A stretch of 64,000 nt of DNA from positions 278,085 to 342,084 of the forward strand of contig JAEWDK010000008.1 in assembly GCA_023390175.1 (NCBI GenBank). The letters are read 5' to 3'. The DNA comes from Bacillota bacterium. Its GTDB lineage: Bacteria; Bacillota; Clostridia; Oscillospirales; Acutalibacteraceae. The notes beneath the pieces are model-generated. The model had not been told where the DNA came from and made no database searches. It saw nothing but the letters and a program-made list of their open reading frames with translations. The position numbers and the translations under genes were made by a program. Of this stretch, positions 36,622-46,369 are shown one piece after another. Numbering within the stretch: position 1 is the first letter of the stretch; each line of letters starts with the position of its first letter.

Positions 36622-37653
36622 CTATTCCGTATCCATTAACTCCGTCAACATTCTTCCCACGGAGCCGGAAAGGTATTCGATATTTGATATGATTTTACTG
36701 TAGTTCATTCTGGTCGGGCCGATAATCGCAATGGCCCCCGCGTCCTTGCCGCCAACGGAATACCGGGAAACAATTACGCTGGATTCGCTTAATTCCGGCC
36801 GCTTGGTTTCCTCGCCGATCATTACCTTAATGCTGTTCGCCTGCTGTGTCAGCAGCTGCGAAAGCTCCTGCGGGCGGGAAAGGAAATCCATAATGCGGCG
36901 AATGCCGCTCTGGCCAAGCTCATGGTAGAAAAGCAAATTCATTTCGCCGTCCAAACAAACCTCGGCCTGCATGGAGTCCTGCGCCACGTCAAGCACCGCC
37001 ATCAGAGCGGAGCTCATCAGCATGGTCATCTCCCCAAGGGACGCCGCCAGGCTTTGAATATAGGCGGGGGTAATGGTGGAAACGGGAAGCCCCACCAGCT
37101 TTTCATTCAGCACACGGAAGAACACCCGCAGTATTTCCGGGGTAATATCAAAATCACAGTGGAAAACGCGGCTCTTCATTGTGCCCGCCGAAGTCATCAG
37201 GATCACCATCGCGGTGTGCCGGCTCGTCTGCACCAGCTGAATCGCGCGGATATCCGCCGCTTTTCCGCTCGGTGTGGTTGAAACCGCGGCAAACCGGGTC
37301 ATTCCGGCCAGCGCGCGGGCAACGCCGTCAAGCAGCCGTTCCGGGTCATATGCACTGGGCAGGAGCAGGCTGTCAATGTAGCGCTGTTCCTCGCCTGAAA
37401 TCGGGTGCTTTTTCATTAATGTATCAATGTAAACGCGGTACCCTTTTTGGGAGGGGATCCGCCCCGCAGAGGTGTGCGGCTGCTCCAGCAGCCCCAGTTC
37501 GGAAAGCTCGCTCATTTCATTGCGCACGGTCGCCGAAGAAACGGAAAAGTCGAGGATGTCGCAAAGCGCTTTGGAGCCGACCGGTTCCCCGGCAGCGACA
37601 TAAAGGTCAATCACAGCCGCTAAAATCTTCTGTTTTCTTTCACTGAGCTGCAA
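36622..37653 (-). CDS. hrcA: Heat-inducible transcription repressor HrcA
   Basis: Represses the class I heat-shock operon by binding CIRCE. The 343 residues carry an N-terminal winged helix (about 3-75, YVAAGEPVGSKAL and TVRNEMSELSELGLLEQPHTSAGR) and a GAF-like dimerisation region. I prefer the TTG at 37653, preceded by GAGAGG at 8 nt; the longer frame reaches a GTG at 37683 that sits inside the operator. First gene of hrcA-grpE-dnaK-dnaJ. Confidence 0.94.
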   Translation of the reverse strand: MQLSERKQKILAAVIDLYVAAGEPVGSKALCDILDFSVSSATVRNEMSELSELGLLEQPHTSAGRIPSQKGYRVYIDTLMKKHPISGEEQRYIDSLLLPSAYDPERLLDGVARALAGMTRFAAVSTTPSGKAADIRAIQLVQTSRHTAMVILMTSAGTMKSRVFHCDFDITPEILRVFFRVLNEKLVGLPVSTITPAYIQSLAASLGEMTMLMSSALMAVLDVAQDSMQAEVCLDGEMNLLFYHELGQSGIRRIMDFLSRPQELSQLLTQQANSIKVMIGEETKRPELSESSVIVSRYSVGGKDAGAIAIIGPTRMNYSKIISNIEYLSGSVGRMLTELMDTE

Positions 37654-37676
37654 TTCCCTCACCTCTCTTTTTATTG

Positions 37677-37703
37677 TTAGCACTCTAATCGTTTGAGTGC
37701 TAA
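37677..37703 (-). promoter_or_regulatory. CIRCE operator (HrcA binding site)
   Basis: Exact consensus inverted repeat TTAGCACTC-N9-GAGTGCTAA, placed between the promoter and hrcA. It predicts HrcA autoregulation and heat induction of the whole operon. Confidence 0.97.
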
Positions 37704-37714
37704 CTCTAAGATAT

Positions 37715-37743
37715 AATTTACCATTACTTCACAGCAATGTCAA
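37715..37743 (-). promoter_or_regulatory. Promoter of the hrcA operon
   Basis: TTGACA (37738-37743), 17-bp spacer, TAAATT (37715-37720) on the minus strand, immediately upstream of CIRCE. Confidence 0.65.
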
Positions 37744-37799
37744 TATGATATTTGTAAACTAATTGTGAAATCGTTGAAAAATCAGGCGTTTCCTCTGCA

Positions 37800-39128
37800 T
37801 CAGCTCATATAAAGATAAAGCACATCGTTGCCGCCGTACATGGCAAGGCTGCCCGCGCGCCCCGACTTTTGCAGAATGGCCTGTCCATAGCCGGAATCGC
37901 CGTCAAATCGGTCGTAAACGTTCCTGCAAAGGTCCTTGCTTTCAAACTTGACGGAAATCAGACTTCCCTTTCCTTTTTTATTGGCGTTCAGCTTTTTCAC
38001 CGCGTCCGCCGCAAAATTTGCGAAGGTCTTCTTGGTTACCACCAAGCTGTAAAGGCTTTGCCTTGGGCTTACCGAGGTACAGTCCGGGGTGATTCCGCTA
38101 AAAATTTTGTTCATTACCGGGGAATCGTATTTTGTTTCCTGCGTTGTCATCGCAAACTTTTCATAGCTGACCGGATTGGAACCGGTGCCCGCGTTCTTGG
38201 CCCATTTCAAAAGCTGCTTCGTATAGTTTTCCCCGCCGGAGGCGTCAATATTGTAATAGCTTCCGTCCAGCTTCGCAATATTCCAAGTGTGCCCCACATC
38301 GCTTTTAATATCATCCCCCGCGTAAAACACTTTAAAGCATTCAATTCCCGCCATGTTGCACAGCAGCATGTTCGCCGCGGCAAAGCCGTCGCACTGGGCG
38401 TGTTTGTTCACCAGCGCGCCGTACAGCGTGCAGACGGGCGAGGCCTGATCAATATCGCCGCTGCTGTCGTAGGTAACATTCGTGACAAGATAGCGGTAAA
38501 TGTACTCAGCCTTTTCCATCTGCGTTTTATATTTCGGCATTGCGTCAAAAATCCGTTTCGCCGCCTGCATGGTTTGTGCGGAAAGGTTTTTGGCGGTATT
38601 GTCCTCTTCCACCTTCGGAACAATAATTTTCGTCCATTGGTGGGACTTGCCCATCGGAATTTTTATGTTATATTTCACAATATAATGTGCAAGCGGATTC
38701 GTGCTGTCCAGCATTGTCTGTGTGCCGACGGTATTTATCGTAAACACCGGCGAATCACATTTCACATAGTAAAGAACCCGGTTAAACTGCTCATCGGTGT
38801 AGTGCTTTTTTATCTCAATCGTATTTTTGGGGTTCTCATAAGCATATTGAAACGCGTCGTAAAGCAGTACTTCGTCTTCGCTTAAATATTTTTTAAAATA
38901 TGGCGTTCCGTACGCGTTTTTATTGATGTAGCCGGTAAGCCTGGTATTTTCCAGCACTTCCCCGTTGATGGCGACATCGCCGCCCAGCCCAAAGCGCCAA
39001 TTTAAATAAAGAAAATAAGCCGCGGCAATCAGGAGCAGCGTGAACGCGACCGCAAGGACGGTTTTTAAAAAGCTTCTGCGCATTTCCGGCCGCCGTCCGT
39101 CCGCCGGGCTATGAAGATTCGGCTCCAA
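37800..39128 (-). CDS. Membrane-anchored transglutaminase-like protein
   Basis: About 442 residues: an N-terminal TM (about 20-42) and an extracellular transglutaminase/protease-like core with AQCDGFAAANMLLC (catalytic Cys), VGHTWNIAKLDGSYYNIDAS (catalytic His and Asp). Long unassigned regions lie on both sides. The substrate is unknown; such proteins often act on the cell surface. The start is probably the TTG at 39128, whose GAGGTG site overlaps the hemW stop codon; MRRS at 39083 is an alternative. Third gene after lepA-hemW. Confidence 0.78.
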   Translation of the reverse strand: MEPNLHSPADGRRPEMRRSFLKTVLAVAFTLLLIAAAYFLYLNWRFGLGGDVAINGEVLENTRLTGYINKNAYGTPYFKKYLSEDEVLLYDAFQYAYENPKNTIEIKKHYTDEQFNRVLYYVKCDSPVFTINTVGTQTMLDSTNPLAHYIVKYNIKIPMGKSHQWTKIIVPKVEEDNTAKNLSAQTMQAAKRIFDAMPKYKTQMEKAEYIYRYLVTNVTYDSSGDIDQASPVCTLYGALVNKHAQCDGFAAANMLLCNMAGIECFKVFYAGDDIKSDVGHTWNIAKLDGSYYNIDASGGENYTKQLLKWAKNAGTGSNPVSYEKFAMTTQETKYDSPVMNKIFSGITPDCTSVSPRQSLYSLVVTKKTFANFAADAVKKLNANKKGKGSLISVKFESKDLCRNVYDRFDGDSGYGQAILQKSGRAGSLAMYGGNDVLYLYMS

Positions 39129-39133
39129 AGCAA

Positions 39134-40306
39134 TCACCTCAAATCGTTGTATAACAGTTCCGCAATCAGCGTGTTTGAAACCAAAAATCCCTTCCGGGTA
39201 AAACGGAACCCGCTGCCGGTACAAACAGTCAGCCCGCCGCTTTCGTATTTCCCTGCGGCCTGCATGACATGCGCCGGGATTCCGTGCCCGAAGCGCTTTC
39301 GGCAATCCTGCTCCGCCAGTCCTTCGGTCAGCCGCATAGCGAGCATGGCGTATTCCTCAAAATCGCCCCCCGCGCCATCCTGCACCGGGTCGCACCCGCG
39401 AAGAAACGCGCTGAGGTTCCTGTCGTAATAAAAGCGTTTTCCGTCCATAAAGGAGTGTGCCGCGGGGCCAAGTCCCAAATACTCCTCACAATGCCAGTAT
39501 TTTAAGTTATGGCGGCTTTCATACCCCGGTTTTGAAAAATTCGAGATTTCGTACTGTAAGAATCCGCGTCTTTCCAGCTCCTCACACGCGAAAAGGTACA
39601 GATCACTCGCTTCGTCCTCGCCGGGAACCCGAAGCTGCTCCCTGTTTTTGTAGTAAGCCGTGTGCGGCTCAATTTTAAGCAGATACGCGGAAATGTGCTG
39701 CACCCCCGACTCCGCGCAGAATTCAATCGAACGCAGAAGGCTTTCTCTGGTCTGGTTCTGAATTCCGAGCATCAGGTCAAGGGACAGATTGGAAAATCCC
39801 GCTTTCTGTGCATCGCGGACTGCCTTTTTTGCCTGCACGGCGGTATGCCTACGGCCCAATAGGCGCAGCTCCTCTTCATCTGAAGACTGTAAACCGATGG
39901 AAAGGCGGTTTGCGCCCGCGTTGTGCACTTCCTGTAGAAAAGCGCTTAAATCCTCGGCCGGGTTTGCCTCCAGCGTGATTTCGGCGTCCGCAAGCCCAAA
40001 GCTTTCCCGCGCTGCCGCAATCAGCGCCGCAAGCCTTTTCGCGCCAAGCAGGCTGGGCGTGCCGCCCCCGAAATAGAGCGTGTCCGCGCGCCGGTTTATA
40101 GAATTGCCATAAGTATTAATTTTATCGATAATACTGCTTGTATATTCATCCATGCGTTCTTCGCTCCCCCGCATGGAATAAAAATCGCAGTAAGGGCATT
40201 TACCGTCACAGAACGGAACGTGGATGTAAAGGCCGAAAGGCGGTTCCCCCCCGTCATTGAAGCGCCGGCTTATTTCTTTGTTTGGAAATTTATTTTCACT
40301 GTTCAT
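39134..40306 (-). CDS. hemW: HemW-like radical SAM protein
   Basis: Radical SAM protein related to oxygen-independent coproporphyrinogen oxidase; HemW proteins are thought to bind or insert heme rather than oxidise coproporphyrinogen. The 390 residues contain CDGKCPYCDF, the CxxxCxxC cluster motif, near residue 34, and GGGTPS. The start is uncertain: the ATG at 40306 or a GTG at 40354, the latter lying inside a GAGCCGG/CCGGCTC hairpin. Follows lepA as in most Firmicutes. Confidence 0.88.
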   Translation of the reverse strand: MNSENKFPNKEISRRFNDGGEPPFGLYIHVPFCDGKCPYCDFYSMRGSEERMDEYTSSIIDKINTYGNSINRRADTLYFGGGTPSLLGAKRLAALIAAARESFGLADAEITLEANPAEDLSAFLQEVHNAGANRLSIGLQSSDEEELRLLGRRHTAVQAKKAVRDAQKAGFSNLSLDLMLGIQNQTRESLLRSIEFCAESGVQHISAYLLKIEPHTAYYKNREQLRVPGEDEASDLYLFACEELERRGFLQYEISNFSKPGYESRHNLKYWHCEEYLGLGPAAHSFMDGKRFYYDRNLSAFLRGCDPVQDGAGGDFEEYAMLAMRLTEGLAEQDCRKRFGHGIPAHVMQAAGKYESGGLTVCTGSGFRFTRKGFLVSNTLIAELLYNDLR

Positions 40307-40368
40307 TTTTAACTCTTCATATTCATTGAGCCGGATAACCGCTTTACGGTTCACCCGGCTCAGATTTT

Positions 40369-42186
40369 TTACTCATCCAGCTTTAAAACGCTCATGAACG
40401 CCTCCTGCGGCACTTCGACCGTACCGAGCTGGCGCATGCGTTTTTTGCCTTCCTTCTGTTTTTCAAGCAGCTTCTTTTTCCGCGTAATATCGCCGCCGTA
40501 GCACTTGGCAAGCACATCCTTGCGCATTGCCTTCACCGTTTCGCGCGCGATAATCCGCCCGCCCACGCAGGCCTGGATCGGCACTTCAAAAAGCTGGCGC
40601 GGAATTTTCTCCGCCAGCTTTTCCGCCATTTTTCGTGCGCGGGGATACGCCTTGTCGGCGTGAATAATGAACGACAACGCGTCCACCACATCGCCGTTGA
40701 GCATGATGTCCAATTTTACCAGGTTGCTCTTCTGGTACCCGTTCAGTTCATAGTCAAACGAAGCGTACCCGCGGGTGCGGGATTTCAGCGCGTCGAAAAA
40801 GTCATAGATAATTTCATTCAGCGGAAGCTCATAATGAATATCGACACGGTCGGTGTCAATGTACCGCATATCCTTGAACACACCGCGCCTGTCCTGGCAA
40901 AGCTCCATAATATTGCCCACATATTCGCTCGGCGTGTAAATATGGGAGTTTGTCATCGGCTCCTCGGCCTGCGCAATCAGCGTCGGGTCGGGGTAGTTCG
41001 TCGGATTGTCGATATAAATCACTTCACCGCTCGTTTTCGTAATGCGGTACACCACACTCGGCGCGGTGGTGACAAGGTCAAGGTTGTATTCGCGCTCCAG
41101 CCGTTCCTGAATAATCTCCATATGGAGCAAACCCAAAAATCCGCAGCGGAACCCAAAGCCCAGCGCAATGGAGGTTTCCGGTTCAAAGGAAAGCGCCGCG
41201 TCATTCAGCTGGAGCTTGTCGAGCGCATCCCGCAAATCGGGGTAACGCGCGCCGTCCGCCGGGTAAATTCCGCAAAAAACCATGGACTGCACCGTGCGGT
41301 AGCCGGGCAGCGGCTCTTTGGCCGGTTTTTCGGCAAGGGTGACCGTGTCGCCCACGCGGGCCTCTTTCACCGCCTTGATGGAAGCGGCAATGTAGCCGAC
41401 TTCGCCGGCGCTCAGCCCGTCGCTCGGCTCCAGCCGGGTCGCGCGGCCGTATCCGCACTCCACAACGGTAAACTCCGCGCCGGTCGCCATCATGCGGATC
41501 GTGTCGCCGGGGTGCACCTGCCCGTCCTTCAAACGGACATGAATGATAACGCCCTTGTACGCGTCGTAATAGGAGTCGAAAACAAGCGCCTTCAGCGGTG
41601 CGTTTTCGTCGCCCTGCGGCGGCGGCACACACTTTACCACCTGCTCCATCACCAAATCAATATTGGTGCCGAGCTTGGCGGAAATACAGGGAGCGTCGTC
41701 CGCCGGGATGCCGATCACATCCTCAATCTCGGCGCGCACCTTTTCGGGCTGGGCGCTCGGCAGGTCGATTTTATTAATGACCGGCACAATTTCAAGGCCG
41801 GCGTCCACCGCAAGGTAAGTGTTGGCAAGGGTCTGCGCCTCAATGCCCTGCGACGCGTCCACCACAAGCACCGCGCCCTCGCACGCCGCGAGTGAGCGCG
41901 AAACCTCGTAGTTGAAGTCCACGTGGCCGGGAGTATCGATTAAATTAAAGACGTAATCCTGCTCGTCCTTCGCATGATACACGAGCGTTACGGCATGCGC
42001 CTTAATGGTAATGCCCCGTTCGCGTTCCAAATCCATATTATCAAGGAGCTGGTTTTCCATGTCACGCAGGGCGACGGATTTGGTTTGCTCCAGAATGCGG
42101 TCGGCAAGCGTGCTTTTTCCATGATCTATATGCGCAATGATGCTGAAATTGCGTATTCTATCGCGTGATATCGACAAATTGATCAC
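40369..42186 (-). CDS. lepA: Elongation factor 4 (LepA)
   Basis: Ribosome-associated GTPase, about 605 residues. G1 [10 protein letters not shown]3 DTPGHVDF and G4 NKID are all intact, unlike in the EF-G-like protein at 12908. The C-terminal LepA-specific domain ([24 protein letters not shown]) is complete. The start may be the GTG at 42186 or a TTG at 42177; both have acceptable ribosome sites. First gene of lepA-hemW-transglutaminase. Confidence 0.96.
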   Translation of the reverse strand: MINLSISRDRIRNFSIIAHIDHGKSTLADRILEQTKSVALRDMENQLLDNMDLERERGITIKAHAVTLVYHAKDEQDYVFNLIDTPGHVDFNYEVSRSLAACEGAVLVVDASQGIEAQTLANTYLAVDAGLEIVPVINKIDLPSAQPEKVRAEIEDVIGIPADDAPCISAKLGTNIDLVMEQVVKCVPPPQGDENAPLKALVFDSYYDAYKGVIIHVRLKDGQVHPGDTIRMMATGAEFTVVECGYGRATRLEPSDGLSAGEVGYIAASIKAVKEARVGDTVTLAEKPAKEPLPGYRTVQSMVFCGIYPADGARYPDLRDALDKLQLNDAALSFEPETSIALGFGFRCGFLGLLHMEIIQERLEREYNLDLVTTAPSVVYRITKTSGEVIYIDNPTNYPDPTLIAQAEEPMTNSHIYTPSEYVGNIMELCQDRRGVFKDMRYIDTDRVDIHYELPLNEIIYDFFDALKSRTRGYASFDYELNGYQKSNLVKLDIMLNGDVVDALSFIIHADKAYPRARKMAEKLAEKIPRQLFEVPIQACVGGRIIARETVKAMRKDVLAKCYGGDITRKKKLLEKQKEGKKRMRQLGTVEVPQEAFMSVLKLDE

Positions 42187-42279
42187 CTAATCCTTAAACA
42201 AATTATAATAAAAAGGGAATAACGGTAAAAGCAGCGCAATTTCCCCGGCCCAAAACGGCGAAGCCGCAGGAACATAAAT

Positions 42280-42316
42280 TTCGGTATAATAATCGCTATG
42301 CAGTTATTATACCATA
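42280..42316. repeat. Dispersed palindromic repeat, copy 2
   Basis: Near copy of the element at 17214-17250 (GGTATAATAATCGC-TAT-GCAGTTATTATACC). Its arms carry two mismatches. Located upstream of lepA. Confidence 0.8.
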
Positions 42317-42370
42317 TAAAACGCAGAATGGACAACGGTAATTCACAAAGGGAACGACAGCTTTACTGGA

Positions 42371-42395
42371 AAAGGCGCGGCCGAAGCCGCGCCTT
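42371..42395 (-). terminator. Terminator of the gpr-spoIIP downstream genes
   Basis: Stem AAGGCGCGGC/GCCGCGCCTT with a TTCG loop; the minus strand continues TTCC, so the T-tract is short. Confidence 0.75.
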
Positions 42396-42398
42396 TTA

Positions 42399-42962
42399 TT
42401 AATACTTTATATTCCGGTAATACTTATCATTCAGCAGCCGTTTTTTATTGGAACGAACTTTTGGGCGGTAACGCTTGCGGCCCGGGCCCCCCTTGGGCGG
42501 ACGGCGGTTGCTGAGCACCACAATCAAAACAACAAGCACCCCAAGTATGATGCAGGCCCATGAAATAATACCGATCCACTTCATTTTCTGGTCCTGCTTC
42601 GTGTTGACAATCACCGAGCTGAGCGGGTTATCCTCCGCCACACTGCCCACGCTCGGCAGAACGATTTCACTGGAGGACGGCTCGCCGGAAGCTGTACTTG
42701 AAATTTCACCGGAGCTGCCGGAGGACGGGTCGCTTGAAGAGCCGGAGGAATACATCCTGCTGGTAATTGATTTTCTTGAACTAGCAGCGGACGCCGTGCT
42801 CTGCACCTGGGACGACTGGGTTGCCGCATGGGCAGCGGATTCGGCCAGCGCCTTCTGCACATCCTCCGGGGTGATAACCGTGGCAAACGCAGAAACGGAA
42901 CCGCATGAAAACAAAAATAGAATAATAAGTAAAAGCAGGCCTGTTTTTTCCCGTCTTTTCAT
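42399..42962 (-). CDS. Secreted/membrane Ser-rich protein of unknown function
   Basis: 187 residues: a signal peptide (1-26, ending SAFA), a Ser/Ala-rich low-complexity region (about 40-110), one TM segment (about 131-150) and a very basic C-terminal tail (GRKRYRPKVRSNKKR). Type I topology puts the Ser-rich part outside. Overlaps the preceding 80-residue gene by ATGA, and both follow spoIIP, so a sporulation link is possible but inferred. Confidence 0.75.
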   Translation of the reverse strand: MKRREKTGLLLLIILFLFSCGSVSAFATVITPEDVQKALAESAAHAATQSSQVQSTASAASSRKSITSRMYSSGSSSDPSSGSSGEISSTASGEPSSSEIVLPSVGSVAEDNPLSSVIVNTKQDQKMKWIGIISWACIILGVLVVLIVVLSNRRPPKGGPGRKRYRPKVRSNKKRLLNDKYYRNIKY

Positions 42963-43201
42963 TTTGATTCCTCCACGTTATTTTTCGTAAATACTAATAC
43001 CAAATTATTATACCATGTTTTCACAGCATTGCAAGATTCCTGCCAAGTTTCGCCGGTAAATTGGTAAAGAAGCGTTTTATTGTCGCCAAAGCCGATTCGG
43101 CGCGAATTGGCGTCCACCTCCGCCATGCCGAACAGCAGGGCGAACACACACAGCGTGCCGAAAAACGACGCGAAAAAAATTCTTCTGTCTCTTCTTTTCA
43201 T
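42959..43201 (-). CDS. Small single-pass membrane protein downstream of spoIIP
   Basis: 80 residues: a basic N-terminus MKRRDRR, one TM or signal segment (about 8-27), then about 50 polar residues. Family not recognised. It lies 25 nt after spoIIP and overlaps the next gene by 4 nt, so the three are co-transcribed. Confidence 0.72.
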   Translation of the reverse strand: MKRRDRRIFFASFFGTLCVFALLFGMAEVDANSRRIGFGDNKTLLYQFTGETWQESCNAVKTWYNNLVLVFTKNNVEESK

Positions 43202-43226
43202 TCTTTTTCACTTCTTTCCTGTTCCG

Positions 43227-44324
43227 TCAGCTAAGCTGGTTCAGCGTGGCCACAAGCGCTTTCCCCACAAGCTCACCGGCATATTTCACTTCGTCAAGCG
43301 TGTTGACCTCGGTGCCAATTTCAATCAGCAGCGAGCCCTTCGTCAGATTTTCATTGTATTTGTTCGGGGAGAATTTGAGCGGCCTTGCAAGGCCGGGGTA
43401 TGAGTCGGAAAGCGATTTCTGAATCCGCAGTGCAAGCCGCAGATTATACTCCCAGTTGGGGAACCCAAGGGTTCCGTCGTCGTCGCAGCCGGAAATAATC
43501 ATGACCTGCGCGGCCTTCTTTCCGTTGACCGTCACCGTCGGCTTAATCCGTGTTCCGTCGGAAGTTCCCATGGCGTCACGGTGAATGTCGAGCGTGACCT
43601 GAAGTCCGGGGTATTTTTTTAAATTGTTCTGTATGGTTACCTTTGAACGGTCATAGGAGCCGTTGTACATCGGGTAATCGTGCACAGTCAGGTCATGAAC
43701 GGTATTGATTCCGCCTGACTGAAGCTGCGCCGCAATTTGGTCGCCCACTGCGACCACACTCCTGCTGAGGTCCTGTGTACGGTTGTCATCACCGAAAAAC
43801 GCCTCGGTGGTATGTGTGTGATAAATCAGCACCTGCGGGGTGGAGTTCTTCTTGATTTTCACCGCCGGCTGCTTTGCAAGCTCGGCGGCAATGTCAAGCC
43901 CGTGACTTTTATTGTAATTTTTTACCCAAATATTGTTATATTGCGTCCCGGTGTTCGCAATCGCAATTTCCTGAATCTTTCCGGGAAGGGTTACCGCACT
44001 GTTTGTTGTACCGGGACCCGTACTCGAAACGGAAGCTGAAGCCGCACCGGAACCGGGCGTGCTTTGCCCCTGCGGCGCGCCCGACGAAGCCTGACTGGGA
44101 GCGGCGGACGATACGGCCCCCGGCTGTGAGTTGTCTTCCTCCTCTTCCTCCCAATAATCGGATTTTATCGCCTCTGCAGCGCCGCCCGGCATTATAAAGC
44201 CCGCGGCGGCCATCGCGGTGTTCTGCGCCGCAATGGCCGGCAGGCGGCCGGCCACACACGCGACTGCCACCACAGCCAGTACGGCGGAACAGAATCCCGC
44301 CGCCTTTTGTGCCCATCGTTTCAT
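43227..44324 (-). CDS. spoIIP: Stage II sporulation protein P
   Basis: Cell-wall amidase/endopeptidase of the engulfment DMP complex. The 365 residues have one N-terminal TM segment, an acidic/Ser-rich linker (about 55-115) and the SpoIIP domain with the zinc-binding YHTHTTEAF, HRDA and EIGTEVNT motifs. The start at 44324 has GGGGG 5 nt upstream; the ATG at 44339 does not. Follows gpr on the same strand, as in most endospore formers. Confidence 0.94.
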   Translation of the reverse strand: MKRWAQKAAGFCSAVLAVVAVACVAGRLPAIAAQNTAMAAAGFIMPGGAAEAIKSDYWEEEEEDNSQPGAVSSAAPSQASSGAPQGQSTPGSGAASASVSSTGPGTTNSAVTLPGKIQEIAIANTGTQYNNIWVKNYNKSHGLDIAAELAKQPAVKIKKNSTPQVLIYHTHTTEAFFGDDNRTQDLSRSVVAVGDQIAAQLQSGGINTVHDLTVHDYPMYNGSYDRSKVTIQNNLKKYPGLQVTLDIHRDAMGTSDGTRIKPTVTVNGKKAAQVMIISGCDDDGTLGFPNWEYNLRLALRIQKSLSDSYPGLARPLKFSPNKYNENLTKGSLLIEIGTEVNTLDEVKYAGELVGKALVATLNQLS

Positions 44325-44488
44325 ATCTGCCCCCATCAAATGATACTCATAAAGTCAGTTACGGCCAAAAGCAAATGCTCCAAGCAGGAAGGGTTTGGCC
44401 AACAACTGACTCCGCCGCGCAAACGCACGGCAAATAATATAACAGCCTGTATGAAATTTTATGCGGGCAAGCTCGTTTTCATGATACT

Positions 44489-45325
44489 TCACGTCAATTC
44501 TTCAAACTCTTCCAGTGAAAGGCCGGGGTTGAGCGCCAAATTGATTCCCATTGCCACAAGCCGCGCCCCGCGGGAAATAATCAGGTCAATCTCCCTTGGG
44601 GTAACCATCATAACGGCTCCGCGGGGTTCCACCTTTTCCATTGCATCCTGTAATTCGCCGCCCAGCAGGTCGGCCGCAAGCGTGGCAGCGTCAACCACGG
44701 TCGGAATGCCCATGGCAATGACCGGTACGCCGAGCGTGCTTTCATCAATCTGCGGCCGGGCATTTCCGACCCCCGCGCCGGGTGATATTCCGGCGGAGCA
44801 AAGCTGAATCGTGCACCCCAGCCGTGCGGGGCTGCGCGCAGCCAGCGCGTCAACGGCGATTACGGCGGCGGGCTTGATTTTCTGCACGAGCGCCTTGATC
44901 AGCTCAACGGCCTCAATTCCGGTGCAGCCCAGCACCCCGGGGCTGACCACCGCAACGGGGCGAAGGTTTTCCAGCCCCGTAACACGCGCGACCTCGCCCG
45001 TAATGTGCCGCGTCGCCATTACTTTTTCCGCGGCGAGCGGGCCGATTGCGTCCGGCGTGATGGCGCGGTTCCCAAGCCCCGCCACAAGCACGGCGCCGCT
45101 TTTCGGCAGAAGTGACGTCAGCTCCTCCACAATCAGCTTTAACACCCCGTGGCTGCTGTCCAAATGGTCTGAAATCGATTTTACCTCAAGCGTAATAAAC
45201 GAATTCCCGTTTTCATCAATGTGGGTAACGACACAGCCGTCTTCCTCCCGCCTTACCTGTTTGCCCGGCTCGGTGCTTTCCAGCGCCAAATCAGTACGAA
45301 ATATCAAAGAATCAACCCCAATCAT
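44489..45325 (-). CDS. gpr: Germination protease GPR
   Basis: Aspartate-type endopeptidase that degrades small acid-soluble spore proteins on germination. The 278 residues begin close to the usual propeptide cleavage region (RTDLALE) and keep [16 protein letters not shown] and the AVDALAARS and GNARPQIDE blocks of the active site. The start may be the ATG at 45325 or a TTG at 45307 with GGGG 7 nt upstream. Divergent from rpsT, as is common in Firmicutes. Confidence 0.94.
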   Translation of the reverse strand: MIGVDSLIFRTDLALESTEPGKQVRREEDGCVVTHIDENGNSFITLEVKSISDHLDSSHGVLKLIVEELTSLLPKSGAVLVAGLGNRAITPDAIGPLAAEKVMATRHITGEVARVTGLENLRPVAVVSPGVLGCTGIEAVELIKALVQKIKPAAVIAVDALAARSPARLGCTIQLCSAGISPGAGVGNARPQIDESTLGVPVIAMGIPTVVDAATLAADLLGGELQDAMEKVEPRGAVMMVTPREIDLIISRGARLVAMGINLALNPGLSLEEFEELT

Positions 45326-45342
45326 ATTTTTTTGAAAATTAC

Positions 45343-45371
45343 TTGCAATTTTGGCTTGCAGATGATATTAT
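45343..45371 (+). promoter_or_regulatory. Sigma-A promoter of rpsT
   Basis: TTGCAA (45343-45348), 17-bp spacer, TATTAT (45366-45371), about 30 nt before the ribosome site. Confidence 0.75.
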
Positions 45372-45406
45372 TATTGATACGTGACAATATCAAAGGAGGT
45401 GTAATT

Positions 45407-45670
45407 ATGCCAAACATTAAATCAGCAAAAAAGCGCGTAAAAGTTATTGCAGCGAAATCTCTGATTAACAAGTCCATTCACTCCGGACTCAAAACAGATA
45501 TAAAGAAGGCAAGCCTTGCCGTTGAAAGCGGAGACGCAAACAAAGCGGAAGCTGTTAAGGTTGCAATCAAGAGAATTGATCAGGCTGCCGCAAAGGGAAT
45601 TCTGCACAAGAATACCGCCGCCAGAAAAAAATCCTCCCTTGTACGCAAGCTGAACGCAGCAAATTTATAA
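45407..45670 (+). CDS. rpsT: 30S ribosomal protein S20
   Basis: 87 residues, Lys/Ala-rich with three long helices; PNIKSAKKR at the start and [15 protein letters not shown] at the end are typical. AAAGGAGGTG lies directly upstream of the ATG at 45407. Its place divergent from gpr marks the conserved rpsT-gpr-spoIIP-lepA neighbourhood. Confidence 0.97.
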   Translation: MPNIKSAKKRVKVIAAKSLINKSIHSGLKTDIKKASLAVESGDANKAEAVKVAIKRIDQAAAKGILHKNTAARKKSSLVRKLNAANL

Positions 45671-45976
45671 ATTTCATACAGGCCCGTGCTCACCGCAATG
45701 GATGCATGCTTTATGCCTGCATGAAATTTTGGCCATGTGCGCGGCTGCCGCTTGTGTGCAAAAGCGTATGGCTTCTCTCTCTTTATTGCTGTACAAGCAG
45801 GAATAATCATATGCGGTTTAAAAGCAAAAGCAGAGCCTTGTGCCCTGCTTTTTTACTTTTCATCGGATTTTTCCGGAGCAGTCCGGCTGTTAAAATATTT
45901 ACGGTGATTGACTTTTTCGCAATTATTGGTTATCATAGAGTATAATATCTCATATTGAAAAGCGGAGGTGCTCGTT
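45671..45976. other. Spacer after rpsT
   Basis: Begins with a near-perfect 15-bp inverted repeat AAATTTCATRCAGGC (45669-45683 and 45715-45729), and holds a terminator-like AAAAGCAG/CTGCTTTT hairpin with T-tract (45826-45852). A TATAAT at 45941-45946 precedes the next small gene. Confidence 0.5.
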
Positions 45977-46129
45977 TTGAAGAAGTACAATACATTATCC
46001 ATACTGATTTCGGTTGTTTCCGCGGTTATTGCTGTGTCTGCTGCCGTCGTTGCCGTTGTTCTCTTTTTTGAAAAGAAAAAGAAGGATGAAGAGGAACTTG
46101 AGCACTACCTCGATTGTTCCATTCAGTAA
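45977..46129 (+). CDS. 50-residue single-pass membrane protein
   Basis: A short gene found by reading the strand directly. TTG start at 45977 with GGAGGTG 7 nt upstream, TAA at 46127. The product has one hydrophobic segment (about 7-30), a Lys cluster EKKKKDEEE, and a short tail ending in DCSIQ. It is flanked by a TATAAT box at 45941 and a clear terminator at 46156, which makes a real gene likely. Function unknown. Confidence 0.7.
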   Translation: MKKYNTLSILISVVSAVIAVSAAVVAVVLFFEKKKKDEEELEHYLDCSIQ

Positions 46130-46155
46130 GGAAAACCGGTAGGCGCATAATGGTG

Positions 46156-46184
46156 CGGGCAGGTATTAACCTGCCCGTTTTCTT
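46156..46184 (+). terminator. Terminator of the 50-residue protein gene
   Basis: Stem CGGGCAGGT/ACCTGCCCG (46156-46177) followed by TTTTCTTTT. Confidence 0.88.
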
Positions 46185-46369
46185 TTGCTTATCTTCTTAT
46201 GTCCGCTGGAGCAATGCCGCACAAAATGAGCATCGCCGTATTTGCGTGATGATTTTTGGGTAAGACAAGGACAAAAGCACAGGAATCCTACCGGATTCCG
46301 AGCATTGGGGACGAAGTATCTGCACAAAAATCAGCGCAAGGCGGTGTGTGTGAATTGTGCGGTGTTGCT

